Notes: a model not told the origin generated them from the sequence alone. A stretch of 64,000 nucleotides of DNA from Methylotenera sp. G11 (GCF_000799735.1 NZ_JUHH01000001.1:1922001-1986000), one strand, 5' to 3'; counted from the first letter of the stretch, positions 44,128 to 54,323 are shown. Numbers and translations are program-made.

Positions 44128-46305
44128 ATGACTGCCCCTTTAAATATTTCAAGACGTACTTTTATCAAAGCTACCGCACTGGTTGTCGGCGGGCTGGTGA
44201 TCGCCTTTAACATTCCTAACGCCAAGCGCTTCCTGCTGCCTGGCGCTGCGCCTGAAATTGCGGGGGCAGATGCCGGCAAGCTGCCGGCACCGAATGCTTT
44301 TCTGCGTATCGGTACCGATAATACGATTACCGTGATGCTTGCACATAGTGAAATGGGTCAAAGTATCTGGACGACTTTGCCGATGCTCATCGCTGAAGAA
44401 CTGGATGCCGACTGGAGCAAAATCAAGGTAGAACATGCCAAAGCCGCCCCGGAATACGTCCATACCGCTTATGGTATCCAGATCACGGGCGGTTCTTCGA
44501 CCACGTGGTCGGAGTTCGACCGCTATCGCCAGGCGGGCGCCCTGACCCGTGCGCTGCTGGTTGCTGCCGCCGCTGAAGAGCTTGGTGTCGCAGCGGCTGG
44601 TTTGAAAACAGAAAATGGCTTTGTCATCAGCGGTGACAGGAAAATCAGCTACGGCGACCTGGCTGAAGCAGCCGCGAAGCTGGAAACACCAAAAGCAGTG
44701 ACGCTGAAAACGCCGGCAGACTGGAAAATCATCGGCAAGGCGACTAAACGCCTGGATGGTCCCGAGAAAATCAACGGCACGGCAATATTCGGCCAGGACA
44801 TTCATTTCGAGGGCTTGAAAACAGCGATGGTCGCGCGCTCCCCTGTGTTCGGCGGGTCAGTGAAGTCGTTTGATGCGACTGCCGCCAGGCAGATTAAAGG
44901 CGTACAGAATGTAGTGCAGGTGCCTACCGGTGTGGCAGTGATTGCAGACAATTACTGGGCTGCAAAACAGGGTCGCGATGCGCTCAAAGTGGAGTGGGAT
45001 CTGGGGCCTAATGCCGGCCTTGATTCACAGAAGATGCTCGAAGAGTATCGCGGTTTAGCCGCCAAGGAAGGATTGCCGGCAGCGAAAGCAGGTGATGCCA
45101 AAGCTGCGATCTCCAAGGCAGCGAAAGTCATTGAAGCCGAATATGTCCTGCCTTACCTGGCGCACTCGCCCATGGAGCCGCTCAATTGCGCCGTCAGGAT
45201 TTCTGGTGATGGCTGTGAAATCTGGACTGGTACCCAGATGCAAACCACAGACCAGCAGGCCGCTGCAAAGATATTAGGCTTGAAGCCCGAGCAGGTGAAG
45301 ATCAATACCGTATTCCTGGGCGGTGGCTTTGGCCGCCGCGCTAACCCGGCTGCGGATTTTGTGTCCGAAGCCGTGCAGGTGGCAAAAGCTGCCGGCGTGC
45401 CGGTTAAAACGGTATGGAGCCGCGAAGACGATGTCAAAGGTGGCTATTACCGCCCTATGTTCCTGCATAAAGCCAGGATCGGCGTGGATGCCGATGGCAT
45501 GCCTGCCGCATGGGAGCATGTAGAGGTTGGCCAGTCCATCATGCTGGGCACGCCGTTTGAGGCATTTCAGATCAAGGATGGCGTTGATGCAACCTCGGTT
45601 GAAGGCGTGGCGGATTCGCCTTATGTGAAAGCGATTGCGGATCATCATGTGAGCCTGCATACGGTAAAAGCCGGTATCCCGGTGCTGTGGTGGCGCTCGG
45701 TCGGACATAGCCATTCCGCTTTTGCGATGGAAAGCCTGGTTGATGAACTGGCGCATGCAGCAGGTAAAGACCCGCTGGAGTATCGCCGTGCGTTGTTGAA
45801 AGCGCATCCGCGCCACCTCGCGGCGCTTAATCTTGCCGCTGAAAAAGCGGATTGGGGCAAACCATTGCCAAAAGGCGTTTTCCGCGGCATTGCCGTGCAT
45901 GAGTCATTTGGCAGTTATGTAGCGCAAGTGGCTGAGGTTTCGGTCAGCAAGGGTGCGGTGAAGGTGCACCGGGTAGTGTGCGCGATTGACTGCGGCTTGT
46001 CCGTGAATCCGGATTCACTGAAAGCACAGCTGGAATCATCGGTTTCATACGGGTTGGGTGCTGCGCTGCAGAGCGAGATCACGTTCAAGGATGGCATGGT
46101 GCAGCAGTCAAATTTCCACGATTACAAAGTGATGCGTATGGCGGATATGCCTAAGGTGGAAGCGCATATCGTGCAAAGTACCGAAAAAATGGGCGGTGTA
46201 GGCGAGCCTGCGGTGCCGCCTGTGGCACCGGCAGTCGCCAATGCCATTTTTGCGGCTACCGGTAAGCGTATCCGTAGCCTGCCGATTGGCAACCAGCTGG
46301 CGTAA
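44128..46305 (+). CDS. Molybdopterin-dependent oxidoreductase large subunit (IorB-like)
   Basis: 725 residues with a twin-arginine signal (ISRRTFIKATALVVGG), so the holoenzyme is probably exported folded. The body belongs to the xanthine oxidase family of aldehyde/aromatic hydroxylases: VFLGGGFGRRANPAADFV, and GGVGEPAVPPVAPAVANAI with the active-site Glu near the C-terminus. Two-subunit form with a fused-repeat IorB layout. Substrate, an aldehyde or N-heterocycle, cannot be told. Followed by XdhC- and MobA-like maturation genes. Confidence 0.92.
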   Translation: MTAPLNISRRTFIKATALVVGGLVIAFNIPNAKRFLLPGAAPEIAGADAGKLPAPNAFLRIGTDNTITVMLAHSEMGQSIWTTLPMLIAEELDADWSKIKVEHAKAAPEYVHTAYGIQITGGSSTTWSEFDRYRQAGALTRALLVAAAAEELGVAAAGLKTENGFVISGDRKISYGDLAEAAAKLETPKAVTLKTPADWKIIGKATKRLDGPEKINGTAIFGQDIHFEGLKTAMVARSPVFGGSVKSFDATAARQIKGVQNVVQVPTGVAVIADNYWAAKQGRDALKVEWDLGPNAGLDSQKMLEEYRGLAAKEGLPAAKAGDAKAAISKAAKVIEAEYVLPYLAHSPMEPLNCAVRISGDGCEIWTGTQMQTTDQQAAAKILGLKPEQVKINTVFLGGGFGRRANPAADFVSEAVQVAKAAGVPVKTVWSREDDVKGGYYRPMFLHKARIGVDADGMPAAWEHVEVGQSIMLGTPFEAFQIKDGVDATSVEGVADSPYVKAIADHHVSLHTVKAGIPVLWWRSVGHSHSAFAMESLVDELAHAAGKDPLEYRRALLKAHPRHLAALNLAAEKADWGKPLPKGVFRGIAVHESFGSYVAQVAEVSVSKGAVKVHRVVCAIDCGLSVNPDSLKAQLESSVSYGLGAALQSEITFKDGMVQQSNFHDYKVMRMADMPKVEAHIVQSTEKMGGVGEPAVPPVAPAVANAIFAATGKRIRSLPIGNQLA

Positions 46306-46309
46306 TATC

Positions 46310-47284
46310 TTGAAGTCGCTGGACTGGGAAGTATTGACGCGCGTCGTCGAATGGCTTGATAACGGCTACAAAGTGCATCTGTTCACCGTGGTGCAGACTT
46401 GGGGCTCTGCTCCGCGTCTGCCTGGCGCCTTGCTGGCGGTGCGTGAGGATGGCCATCTGATAGGCTCGGTATCCGGTGGCTGCGTAGAGGATGACCTGGC
46501 GGACAAAGCGCGTCATCGGCAGTTGCCGCAGCTGCCGTCCGTGATCGAGTACGGTATCAGCAGCCATGATGCACAGCGCTTCGGCATTCCGTGTGGCGGC
46601 CGCCTGCAGATAGCGGTAGAGCCTTTGCACGATGCTGCACAGATCAAGTCCTTATTGCAGGGTATCGAGCAGCGCAAACTAATCAGGCGTTCCGTTCATC
46701 TCGGCAGCGGTCGGGCAAGGTTGGCTGAAGTTGACCCGGAAGGGCCGCCGCGTATCGAAGATGACTGGTTCCACAGCTATTTCGGACCGCAATGGCGTTT
46801 GCTGATTATCGGCGCTAATCAGTTGGGTTCCGTACTGGCGAGCATGGCGCAGGTGCTGGACTTTGACGTGCTGATCTGTGATCCGCGGGTAGAGATGCGC
46901 GAGGAGTGGCATGTGGAAGGCGCCGGCTGGGTTTATGCCATGCCTGATGATGCAGTGCTCGAAATCGATCCTGATGCTTACACTGCGATTGTCGCCGTGA
47001 CACACGACCCCAAGCTTGATGACATGGCATTGCTGGAAGCGCTCAAATCCGATGCGTTTTATGTGGGTGCGTTAGGCTCACAGAAAAATCAGGAAAAACG
47101 GCGCGAACGCATGCGCATGTTTGACCTGAGTGAAGCTGAGATCGCAACCCTGCATGGCCCGGTTGGCTTGCCTATCGGCAGCCGCACGCCTGCAGAAATC
47201 GCGATCGCGATACTAGCCGAGCTGATTCAGGTACGGGCACAGCAGTCAAAACGGAACCAGGCTCCGGCTAAGTGTGCGGCTTAA
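46310..47284 (+). CDS. XdhC/CoxI-family molybdenum cofactor insertion protein
   Basis: About 325 residues. VVQTWGSAPRLPGALLAVREDGHLIGSVSGGCVEDDL is the XdhC N-terminal signature and the Rossmann part (LLIIGANQLGSVLASMAQ) follows. These proteins bind and sulfurate Mo cofactor for the partner hydroxylase. No ATG is suitably placed; the frame opens at 46241, 65 nt inside the upstream gene, but the family N-terminus fits the TTG at 46310, just after its stop. The 3' end overlaps the convergent MobA-like gene by 17 nt. Confidence 0.88.
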   Translation: MKSLDWEVLTRVVEWLDNGYKVHLFTVVQTWGSAPRLPGALLAVREDGHLIGSVSGGCVEDDLADKARHRQLPQLPSVIEYGISSHDAQRFGIPCGGRLQIAVEPLHDAAQIKSLLQGIEQRKLIRRSVHLGSGRARLAEVDPEGPPRIEDDWFHSYFGPQWRLLIIGANQLGSVLASMAQVLDFDVLICDPRVEMREEWHVEGAGWVYAMPDDAVLEIDPDAYTAIVAVTHDPKLDDMALLEALKSDAFYVGALGSQKNQEKRRERMRMFDLSEAEIATLHGPVGLPIGSRTPAEIAIAILAELIQVRAQQSKRNQAPAKCAA

Positions 47285-47855
47285 CGGCCAGGTCTGCCAG
47301 GGTGTCGATATCCGCCAGGATGCCTGCGTCGCCGCATTCCAATAGCTTAACCTGATCTGCGTGCCGTTTAAGTATAGCGCGGGCGCCTTCATCTCCCGTC
47401 AACTGTTCAAGCTCGCTGCGAAACTTTGCCGAAAACCCTACCGGATGTCCGCGCTGCCCCTTGCAGATGGGTGCCACGATACCCGCTCCCGCAGTCAGTT
47501 CCTGCGCCACTGCACGGATGGTTTGCTGGCTGATATACGGCATGTCGGCCAGCGCCACTACAAAGCCTGTGCCGGATTCATCGAACCGGGACGAATAGCG
47601 CACCACATAGGATAAACTGTCTGCCATTCCAGTCTGCTGCGGGTCGCAGAAAACGATTTTTAATCCCGCACGTTCCAATAACCCTGCCAGCGCTTGATTA
47701 TCAGGTCTGAGCACTGCAATGGTCAGCGGAATGGCCGTGACCAGGTTTTCGGCGGCAACCAGTGCGATCGGGCGGCCATCTTCTAATGGATGCAGTAGTT
47801 TGTCGGTGCTGCCGAATCTGCGGGAAAACCCGGCAGCCAGTAAAATCCCTATCAT
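47268..47855 (-). CDS. MobA-like NTP transferase (MocA-type)
   Basis: 195 residues. LLAAGFSRRFGSTDKLLH is the nucleotide-binding start of the MobA/IspD-like transferases, and VALADMPYISQQTI the metal site. MocA-type enzymes add CMP to molybdopterin cofactor for xanthine-oxidase-family proteins, which fits the neighbours. It is transcribed convergently to them. Confidence 0.88.
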   Translation of the reverse strand: MIGILLAAGFSRRFGSTDKLLHPLEDGRPIALVAAENLVTAIPLTIAVLRPDNQALAGLLERAGLKIVFCDPQQTGMADSLSYVVRYSSRFDESGTGFVVALADMPYISQQTIRAVAQELTAGAGIVAPICKGQRGHPVGFSAKFRSELEQLTGDEGARAILKRHADQVKLLECGDAGILADIDTLADLAVKPHT

Positions 47856-48389
47856 TAAACTCCCCCGTGACTCCTGATGTCGGCATTGTAAAAACCGTTA
47901 AAAAGCAATTACTTGAATATTTAACCTGAACGTACTACCCATACGGGTTACAAGCCTTGTTTTTGCTGCCAGATTGTTTGACAAGCAGCATACTAATTGC
48001 TTTAATCAAATCGCTAGCGCTTCGTTATGGTGCTGCATAGTTGTTGCTGTTGCCCGGTATTGTAAATGTAAAAGCAATAGCATGAGAACGGGGAACAATT
48101 TGCGTAATCGGCCTATAGCAGGCTTGGTGTGGCCAAGCAATCTAGCGGTGCTTATCCCGGTGCCTTGCGCACCCTCATGTATTTCTTTTGCCGGCATTTC
48201 TATGGCCGCACATCATTTACAGGCGGTACCGCTGCCGGCAAGGCCTCCGGTCAATCATGTTTCCCTACATACGGCAGGTCCGGATATGCCAAGGATATTC
48301 TACTGCCCTGCTGAATCAGCCACTGACCAAAACTATCTGCCTGTGATCAATTTCCTCCAAGTATATTCAAGTGCGGTGCGGGAGATCGA
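47856..48389. other. Intergenic gap, only weak reading frames
   Basis: About 530 bp. A 140-residue plus-strand frame (47974-48396) has no recognisable domain, poor codon structure and Cys-rich, low-plausibility sequence. Frame shifts of an older gene are possible. I see no RNA gene or clear terminator. Confidence 0.4.
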
Positions 48390-51300
48390 ATGGTAAGGCT
48401 GTTACATTTTTTCAGAGTGCTGCAAGGACGCATCATGGTGCTCTGGGTGTATTCTATTCGCAAGCAGCTGATATTGTCATTCGGGCTGGCAACCTTGCTG
48501 GTCATGGCAAGTTTCAGCTACCTGATGTATATCCAGCAGCGGGATTTTTTATATGGCACCGATGCAGACAGGGCGAGAGGGCTGGCTGTGGCATTGGCTG
48601 CCGGCAGCACGTCCTCTGTGCTGGCAAACGATATTGCAGGCCTGCAGGAAGTTTTGAATGGATTTACGGATGCGCCAGACCTCAAGTTCGCGTTAGTGCT
48701 GTCGGCGCATGGCGAGGTAATGGGGGCGACCAGCCCGGATCTGGTCGGGCGCTATGTGAATGATGCGGTCAGCAGGGGTTTGCTGCATGCACCTGCCGAG
48801 TTTACGACCTTGCTGGAAAATGATGCCATGGTCGATGTCGCCATGCCCATTATGGTAAATAAGCGGCATGTAGGCTGGGCGCGTGTGGAAATGACACGGC
48901 GCTCATCAAATGCCAACCTGGAGTTGCTGGCGTTAACCGGTGTCGGGTTTTCATTGCTGGCGGTGATCGCGTCTTTTGTGATCGCGGCAGTGCTGGCCTG
49001 GCGCCTGACCGGCAGGCTGTATCATTTGATTCATGTCATGAAGCTGGTTGAGGGCGGTAACCGGGAACAGCGTTCTGACGAGACTACGAAAGATGAAGTC
49101 GGCGAACTTGCGCAGAGTTTCAATGGCATGCTGGATACGCTGAATCATTCAGAGCGTGAATTGGGGCGGGTTAACAGGCTTTATGCAGCCTGGACTGAAA
49201 GCAGCGAGATTATCGTAAGACAGAAAGATGAAACGCTGCTGCTGAATGGCATCTGCCAGATACTGGCTGAGCGTGTTCCGTTCGACCTGGTATGGATCGG
49301 TGTACCCGGCGACGAGGGCTGGGTCAGGCCGGTTGCATTTAGCGGCGTGTCTTCGGATTACCTGAAATTGATCAGGGTATCCATCAGTACCGATAACTTT
49401 CATGGCAAAGGCCCGGTTTCTGCTGCTATCCAGGCAGGTGCGCATAAGGTACTGAACCAGTTTCTTGAGGATGTGAATGCGCATTGGCATGCCGCTGCGA
49501 TGAAGTTCAATTTCAATTCCGTGGGTGCATTCCCGATCTCGCGCAATGGTAAAGTCTATGGTTGTATTGCGGTATATTCCAGTGAGCCTGACTATTTTTC
49601 GTCAGCGCATATTGACCTGATGAATGGCCTTGCAAACGATATTACTTTTGCGCTGGATAATCTTGACCGTGAGCAGCAACAGCGGGCGGCTGCCATCAAA
49701 CTGGAGCAGGCGGCGACTGTGTTTGAGTACAGTAAAGAAGGTATTATCGTTACCGATGCCAGTAATAAAATCATTTCAGTGAATCGCAGTTTTGTTGAAA
49801 TTACCGGCTATACGGCAGAGGATGTCGTCGGAAAGGATCCAAAAATCCTTTCTTCCGGATTACAGTCCCATGAGTTTTATGAGCAGATGTGGGCAGCTAT
49901 CCTGGAAACAGGAAGCTGGCAAGGCGAGATCTGGGATCGCCGTAAGAACGGTGAAGTTTATCCCGAAGCATTGACGATCATTCAGGTCAGGAATGCACAT
50001 GGTGCCATTATCAATCACCTGGCGATTTTCAGTGATATTTCGGAACGCAAAATGGCGCAGGAACGTATTCAGCAGCTGGCGCATTATGATGTGCTGACCG
50101 GCTTGCCGAACCGCGTACTGTTCAGTGACCGCCTTGAACAGGCGATTATTTCGGCTCAGCGGCATGATACCAAGCTCTCGCTGCTGTTTCTGGATATTGA
50201 CCGCTTCAAGCAGATTAACGATACCCTCGGGCATGGGGTGGGAGACCAGCTGCTTCAGAATGTGGGACAGCGCCTGCTGGGTTGCATACGCGAGCAGGAT
50301 ACCGTATCGCGGCAGGGTGGGGATGAGTTTATCGTGGTGTTAAGCGATGCGGGTACTGCCGGTGCCGAGCTGGTTGCGGAGAAGATATTGCAATCCATCA
50401 TCCAGCCTTATTTCATAGAAGAACACGACTTGCGGATCACGGCGAGTATCGGCATTGCGGTCTATCCGGATCATGCAAAGGATTCGGAAAGCCTGATTAA
50501 ATATGCCGATGTTGCGATGTACCAGGCTAAAGAAAGCGGGCGTAACTGTTACCAGACTTTTCATCCGGGAATGAATGAAAGCTCTTATGAGCGGCTCAAG
50601 CTGGAGACTGCGCTGCGTTGCACGCTGGAGCGTAATGAACTGCAAGTGTACTATCAACCGCAGGTGAACCTGGAAAACGGACGTATTATCGGCTGTGAGG
50701 CTTTGGTACGCTGGCAGCACCCTAAAATGGGCATGATCTACCCTGAAAAATTCATTTCGCTTGCGGAGGAAACCGGTTTGATTATATCAATCAACCACTG
50801 GGTGCTGGAACAGGCGATCAAGCAATGCCGCGCATGGCGCGATGCAGGTTTTACGGCACTGACGATGTCGGTTAACCTGTCGGCTCTGCAATTCAGGCAG
50901 AATAATTTACTGCAGCAGATACGGAGCTTGCTGGATAAATACGATCTGCCGCCCGGAGTGCTGGATCTGGAATTGACCGAGGGCATACTGATGCAGGGTG
51001 TGGAGCGCACACTGGCTACCTTGCATGAACTTTCTGCGATGGGTGTGATCCTGTCTTTAGATGATTTTGGTACCGGTTATTCATCATTATCTTATCTCAA
51101 GCGCTTTCCTATCCGGCAGCTCAAGATCGATCAGTCGTTTGTGCGTGACGTCATCAGCGATGCCAGTGACGCAACGATGGTACGCACCATTATACTGATG
51201 GCAAAAAGCCTGCATCTGCACGTGGTTGCTGAAGGTGTGGAGACCCTGGAGCAGGCAAAATTCCTGATGGAATGTGGCTGTGAGCGTGCACAGGGCTACT

Positions 51301-51404
51301 ATTTCAGTCGACCGGTTTCAGCAGCGGAGTTCGGGCAGCTGTTACAGATCGGGCAGGAAAGCCCAGAACAGGACCTGCCGCTGACCGAACAGGTGGAAGT
51401 GTGA
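48390..51404 (+). CDS. Membrane sensor GGDEF-EAL protein with HAMP, GAF and PAS domains
   Basis: 1004 residues. Membrane helix (about 25-45), a periplasmic sensor (about 50-165), second helix (about 180-205), HAMP (to about 255), GAF-like domain (about 270-430), PAS (about 440-555, VTDASNKIISVNRSFVEITGYTAEDVVG), GGDEF (intact, RQGGDEFIVVL), EAL (intact, GCEALVRWQHP and DDFGTGYSSLSYLKRFPIRQLKIDQSFVRD). Both catalytic motifs are conserved, so it could make or degrade c-di-GMP; which wins cannot be told. CGGGAG lies before ATG. Confidence 0.92.
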   Translation: MVRLLHFFRVLQGRIMVLWVYSIRKQLILSFGLATLLVMASFSYLMYIQQRDFLYGTDADRARGLAVALAAGSTSSVLANDIAGLQEVLNGFTDAPDLKFALVLSAHGEVMGATSPDLVGRYVNDAVSRGLLHAPAEFTTLLENDAMVDVAMPIMVNKRHVGWARVEMTRRSSNANLELLALTGVGFSLLAVIASFVIAAVLAWRLTGRLYHLIHVMKLVEGGNREQRSDETTKDEVGELAQSFNGMLDTLNHSERELGRVNRLYAAWTESSEIIVRQKDETLLLNGICQILAERVPFDLVWIGVPGDEGWVRPVAFSGVSSDYLKLIRVSISTDNFHGKGPVSAAIQAGAHKVLNQFLEDVNAHWHAAAMKFNFNSVGAFPISRNGKVYGCIAVYSSEPDYFSSAHIDLMNGLANDITFALDNLDREQQQRAAAIKLEQAATVFEYSKEGIIVTDASNKIISVNRSFVEITGYTAEDVVGKDPKILSSGLQSHEFYEQMWAAILETGSWQGEIWDRRKNGEVYPEALTIIQVRNAHGAIINHLAIFSDISERKMAQERIQQLAHYDVLTGLPNRVLFSDRLEQAIISAQRHDTKLSLLFLDIDRFKQINDTLGHGVGDQLLQNVGQRLLGCIREQDTVSRQGGDEFIVVLSDAGTAGAELVAEKILQSIIQPYFIEEHDLRITASIGIAVYPDHAKDSESLIKYADVAMYQAKESGRNCYQTFHPGMNESSYERLKLETALRCTLERNELQVYYQPQVNLENGRIIGCEALVRWQHPKMGMIYPEKFISLAEETGLIISINHWVLEQAIKQCRAWRDAGFTALTMSVNLSALQFRQNNLLQQIRSLLDKYDLPPGVLDLELTEGILMQGVERTLATLHELSAMGVILSLDDFGTGYSSLSYLKRFPIRQLKIDQSFVRDVISDASDATMVRTIILMAKSLHLHVVAEGVETLEQAKFLMECGCERAQGYYFSRPVSAAEFGQLLQIGQESPEQDLPLTEQVEV

Positions 51405-51464
51405 ATTCAATCAAGGGTGAATAGCCACGGTTCATGTGTTAACGAACTACGCGCTTGGTTGACT

Positions 51465-51498
51465 GCGCTTTAATTCAAATTCCTGAATTTAAAGCGCT
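51465..51498 (+). terminator. Terminator-like hairpin after the GGDEF-EAL gene
   Basis: GCGCTTTAATTCA and TGAATTTAAAGCGC pair with one bulge, about 60 bp after the stop. The stem is AT-rich in its inner half. Confidence 0.55.
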
Positions 51499-51533
51499 TG
51501 AATTTACAGGCCTTGGCTTGATAGATTCCAGCT

Positions 51534-52049
51534 TTATACACCCCGGCTTAGATGCCCCAGGAAATCCTGTTTCCCCAGTTCGACACCGTTATGGCGCAAA
51601 ATGTTGTATGCTGTAGTGACATGGAAATATACATTCGGCATCACCCATTTCAGCAGGTAGTCCTGTCCGCTGAATTTAAGCTCGGTTTTGCGTATGCTGA
51701 TGGTAATCTCGCGTGTCTCTGCGCCTTCCAGCTGTTCCGGTTTTATCGAGTCCAGAAATGCGATGGTTTTATTGATGCGTGCCTGCAGTTCGGAAAAACT
51801 GGCTTCGTTGTCTTCATATTTCGGAATCTCAATGGCCGCCAGCCTGGCGCCGGCACCTTTGCTCATGTCGGTGGCGATCTGCACCTGCCGTGTAAGCGGG
51901 TACATATCTGCAAACAGGCGTGCATTGAGCAGAACTTGATGTTCTATTTTCTTCGTATCTGCGTATTGCTGTCCTTTTTCAAGGATGGATGCCAGATTGC
52001 CGAGAGCGCGTTTCAATGGGGGAATGGTTGCTGCATAGGTGGATAACAT
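51534..52049 (-). CDS. DUF1993 family protein
   Basis: 171 residues. YAATIPPLKRALGNLASILEKGQQYADTKKIEHQVLLNARLFADMYPLTRQVQIATDMSKGAGARLA is the DUF1993 signature, a helical DinB-like fold. Function unknown. ATG 52049 fits the family's start; 52064 is an alternative, and the longer frame to 52241 is not conserved and is unlikely. Confidence 0.88.
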   Translation of the reverse strand: MLSTYAATIPPLKRALGNLASILEKGQQYADTKKIEHQVLLNARLFADMYPLTRQVQIATDMSKGAGARLAAIEIPKYEDNEASFSELQARINKTIAFLDSIKPEQLEGAETREITISIRKTELKFSGQDYLLKWVMPNVYFHVTTAYNILRHNGVELGKQDFLGHLSRGV

Positions 52050-52258
52050 GATGGCTGCCTTCATGAAAAGAGTATCAAAGTTTAACGGATTTCTTGACCA
52101 AAAGGGGTGATGCGATTTCGGTGCAGGGATTATAATCGGGCCTTGGTTAATCGTGGGTGGTGCCAATAAAATGCATAAGCGTGCATCGCTCAGGCAGTGA
52201 TTGCCGGCGAACAACATCATAGCTACTCGCAAAGTCATCAATTTTAAATGGAGTCAAT

Positions 52259-52597
52259 ATGTCTGATAACCCTGCATGCCCGCAATGTACGCTGGAAAAT
52301 ACCTATCCGGATGGCGGTAATTATGTTTGTGCCGATTGCGGTTTTGAGTGGCCGATTGCCGCTGCCGCTGAAGATGATGATGTCGCCGCGGTCGTCAGGG
52401 ATGCCAACGGCAATGTGCTGGCTGATGGTGATGCCGTGGTGCTGATCAAGGATCTCAAGGTCAAGGGGTCTTCTACAGTGCTGAAAATGGGTACCAAAGT
52501 GAAAAGTATCCGCTTGGTAGGCGGTGACCATGGCGTAGACTGCAAAACGGATTCAGGCAATTTTCTGCTCAAGGCGGAGTTTCTGAAAAAAGCCTGA
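52259..52597 (+). CDS. yjdM: PhnA/YjdM family zinc-ribbon protein
   Basis: 112 residues. Two CPxC/CxxC pairs ([21 protein letters not shown]) form the N-terminal zinc ribbon; the C-terminal PhnA domain runs [27 protein letters not shown] to the end (HGVDCKTD). Despite the historic name, it is not needed for phosphonate use; its role is unclear. Confidence 0.93.
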   Translation: MSDNPACPQCTLENTYPDGGNYVCADCGFEWPIAAAAEDDDVAAVVRDANGNVLADGDAVVLIKDLKVKGSSTVLKMGTKVKSIRLVGGDHGVDCKTDSGNFLLKAEFLKKA

Positions 52598-52691
52598 TAC
52601 TTGTATTTTAAAACGCGTATCCGGATTTGGTTTTTAAAGATCATAGGATTCACCCCCGGCTAGGGTGATGGCTTAAATTAGAGGCGGGTTG

Positions 52692-53912
52692 ATGATGGCG
52701 GTAGTGCAGATTGAGATGAATAAATCCAGGCAGGTAAAAGGCCTGGCCTTGTTTAATTTAGGCTTTCGCCCGTTTTTTCTGGGCGCCGCGATTTTTGCGG
52801 TATTGTCGATAGTCAGCTGGATAGCGGTCTATACCTCACATAGTGTTGTCGAGATCAGCAATATCATCCCTAGCCAGTGGCATGCACACGAGATGCTGTA
52901 CGGTTACGGCATGGCAGTGGTTGCAGGCTTTCTGCTCACTGCGGTAAAAAACTGGACCGGCATACAAACCCCGCACGGCAAACCCCTGCTGGCCTTATTC
53001 GCACTCTGGTGTGCGGCACGGGTGCTGCTCCTGTTCGGTACCGCTTTCCTGGCCTGGGCGGCGCTGGCCGATTTGCTGTTCGGCCTGCTGCTGACGGCCG
53101 CCGTTGCCCAGCCCATCGTTAAAGCCAGGCAGTGGCAGCAGCTTGCGGTGGTGTCTAAGTTACTGCTGCTGTGGGTTGGTAACCTGGTGTTTTATCTCGG
53201 ATGTTACAACCTGATCAATAACGGCATGCTGTATGCCATTAACGGGGCGGTATTCCTGTTTATAGGCTTGATTTTAATGATAGGCCGCCGTGTGATTCCA
53301 TTTTTTATCGAGCGCGGCGTTTCACACCTGGTTGCCGGTGTATTTCAGCTTAAGCAATATAAATGGCTGGATCTCAGCATTATGGTACTGTTTATCGGCT
53401 TGTTTCTGAACGAGATTTTCATGCAGGTGGCTGGGCTGTCGTCCATGCTGGCGATGGCTCTGTTTGTGCTGAATGGCTTTCGTTTATATAACTGGCATAT
53501 CCCGGCGCTCTGGCGCGTTCCCCTGCTGTGGAGCCTGTACCTGTCATCCTGGCTGATCAATTTCGGCTTCCTGTTCTATGGCTTGCAGAACCAGCTTGGC
53601 ATTCCATCAATTCTGACTTTGCATTTGTTTACCATAGGCGGCGTAGGACTGATGACGGTTGGCATGATGTCGCGCGTGGCCCTGGGGCATACCGGTCGCA
53701 ATATTAGGGATACCTCATCATGGCTGAATCTGGTTTTTGCAGCGATTGGCGCCAGTGCGGTATTCCGTATCGTTATGCCTTTGTTCTCCATGCAGAATTA
53801 CACTGCCTGGGTAGTGACTTCCGCTGTATTCTGGATTATCGGGTTTACGGTATTCCTGGTGATCTATGCACCGATTTTATGCAAACCCAGAGTTGATGGG
53901 ACTTATGGATAA
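52692..53912 (+). CDS. nnrS: NnrS-family membrane protein (second copy)
   Basis: About 406 residues, around twelve hydrophobic helices. LGFRPFFLGAAIFAVLSI at the start, SQWHAHEMLYGYGMAVVAGFLLTAVKNWTG, and GRRVIPFFIERGV are hallmark NnrS segments with conserved His. NnrS relieves nitrosative stress. It is 24 kb from the denitrification cluster, and I found no TTGAC-type box before it. GAGGCGG precedes the ATG. Confidence 0.93.
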   Translation: MMAVVQIEMNKSRQVKGLALFNLGFRPFFLGAAIFAVLSIVSWIAVYTSHSVVEISNIIPSQWHAHEMLYGYGMAVVAGFLLTAVKNWTGIQTPHGKPLLALFALWCAARVLLLFGTAFLAWAALADLLFGLLLTAAVAQPIVKARQWQQLAVVSKLLLLWVGNLVFYLGCYNLINNGMLYAINGAVFLFIGLILMIGRRVIPFFIERGVSHLVAGVFQLKQYKWLDLSIMVLFIGLFLNEIFMQVAGLSSMLAMALFVLNGFRLYNWHIPALWRVPLLWSLYLSSWLINFGFLFYGLQNQLGIPSILTLHLFTIGGVGLMTVGMMSRVALGHTGRNIRDTSSWLNLVFAAIGASAVFRIVMPLFSMQNYTAWVVTSAVFWIIGFTVFLVIYAPILCKPRVDGTYG

Positions 53913-53948
53913 TTGCCGGATCACTGTCAGGCGGCCATGAGCTGCTGC

Positions 53949-54308
53949 TCAGGCGGTTTTGGTTTTTTCACGCAGCCATTTTTCCACCACCACCACGATA
54001 TAGGCCTGCTCCGCCACTGTCAGTGCGCGCCCTTGCGGAATCTGGTGCCATTTCCGCAAACAGCCGCGGCAGCAGCAGGCAGTGGCATGCTGTGCCACAA
54101 AAACCGGGTGGCCGCGCATGGGGGTCTGTTTGCCGTCGTTCTCAATCACCGCCGGTGCCAGGCGACTTTGTATAAAATCTTCCGCATGGTCAAGCACGGT
54201 AGATAACCCCTTTTGCTGTAGATAAGCCATATCTTTACTGTTCAGCTTGAACCCGGCCCGGAATGTAGAGCGGGCTAAGGCTGCGAACAGTTCGTCGATA
54301 TCACGCAT
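53949..54308 (-). CDS. DUF4186 family protein
   Basis: 119 residues. The end of the sequence reads GKQTPMRGHPVFVAQHATACCCRGCLRKWHQIPQGRALT, the conserved DUF4186 block with Cys that may bind metal. Function unknown. 16 nt downstream of the MFS gene, likely co-transcribed with it. Confidence 0.9.
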   Translation of the reverse strand: MRDIDELFAALARSTFRAGFKLNSKDMAYLQQKGLSTVLDHAEDFIQSRLAPAVIENDGKQTPMRGHPVFVAQHATACCCRGCLRKWHQIPQGRALTVAEQAYIVVVVEKWLREKTKTA

Positions 54309-54323
54309 GGCTTATTATCTACC

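Noticed and set aside
47974-48396. 140-residue plus-strand reading frame upstream of the large GGDEF-EAL gene
   Set aside because: No recognisable domain, unlikely amino-acid make-up, overlap with the well-supported start at 48390 and no good ribosome site.
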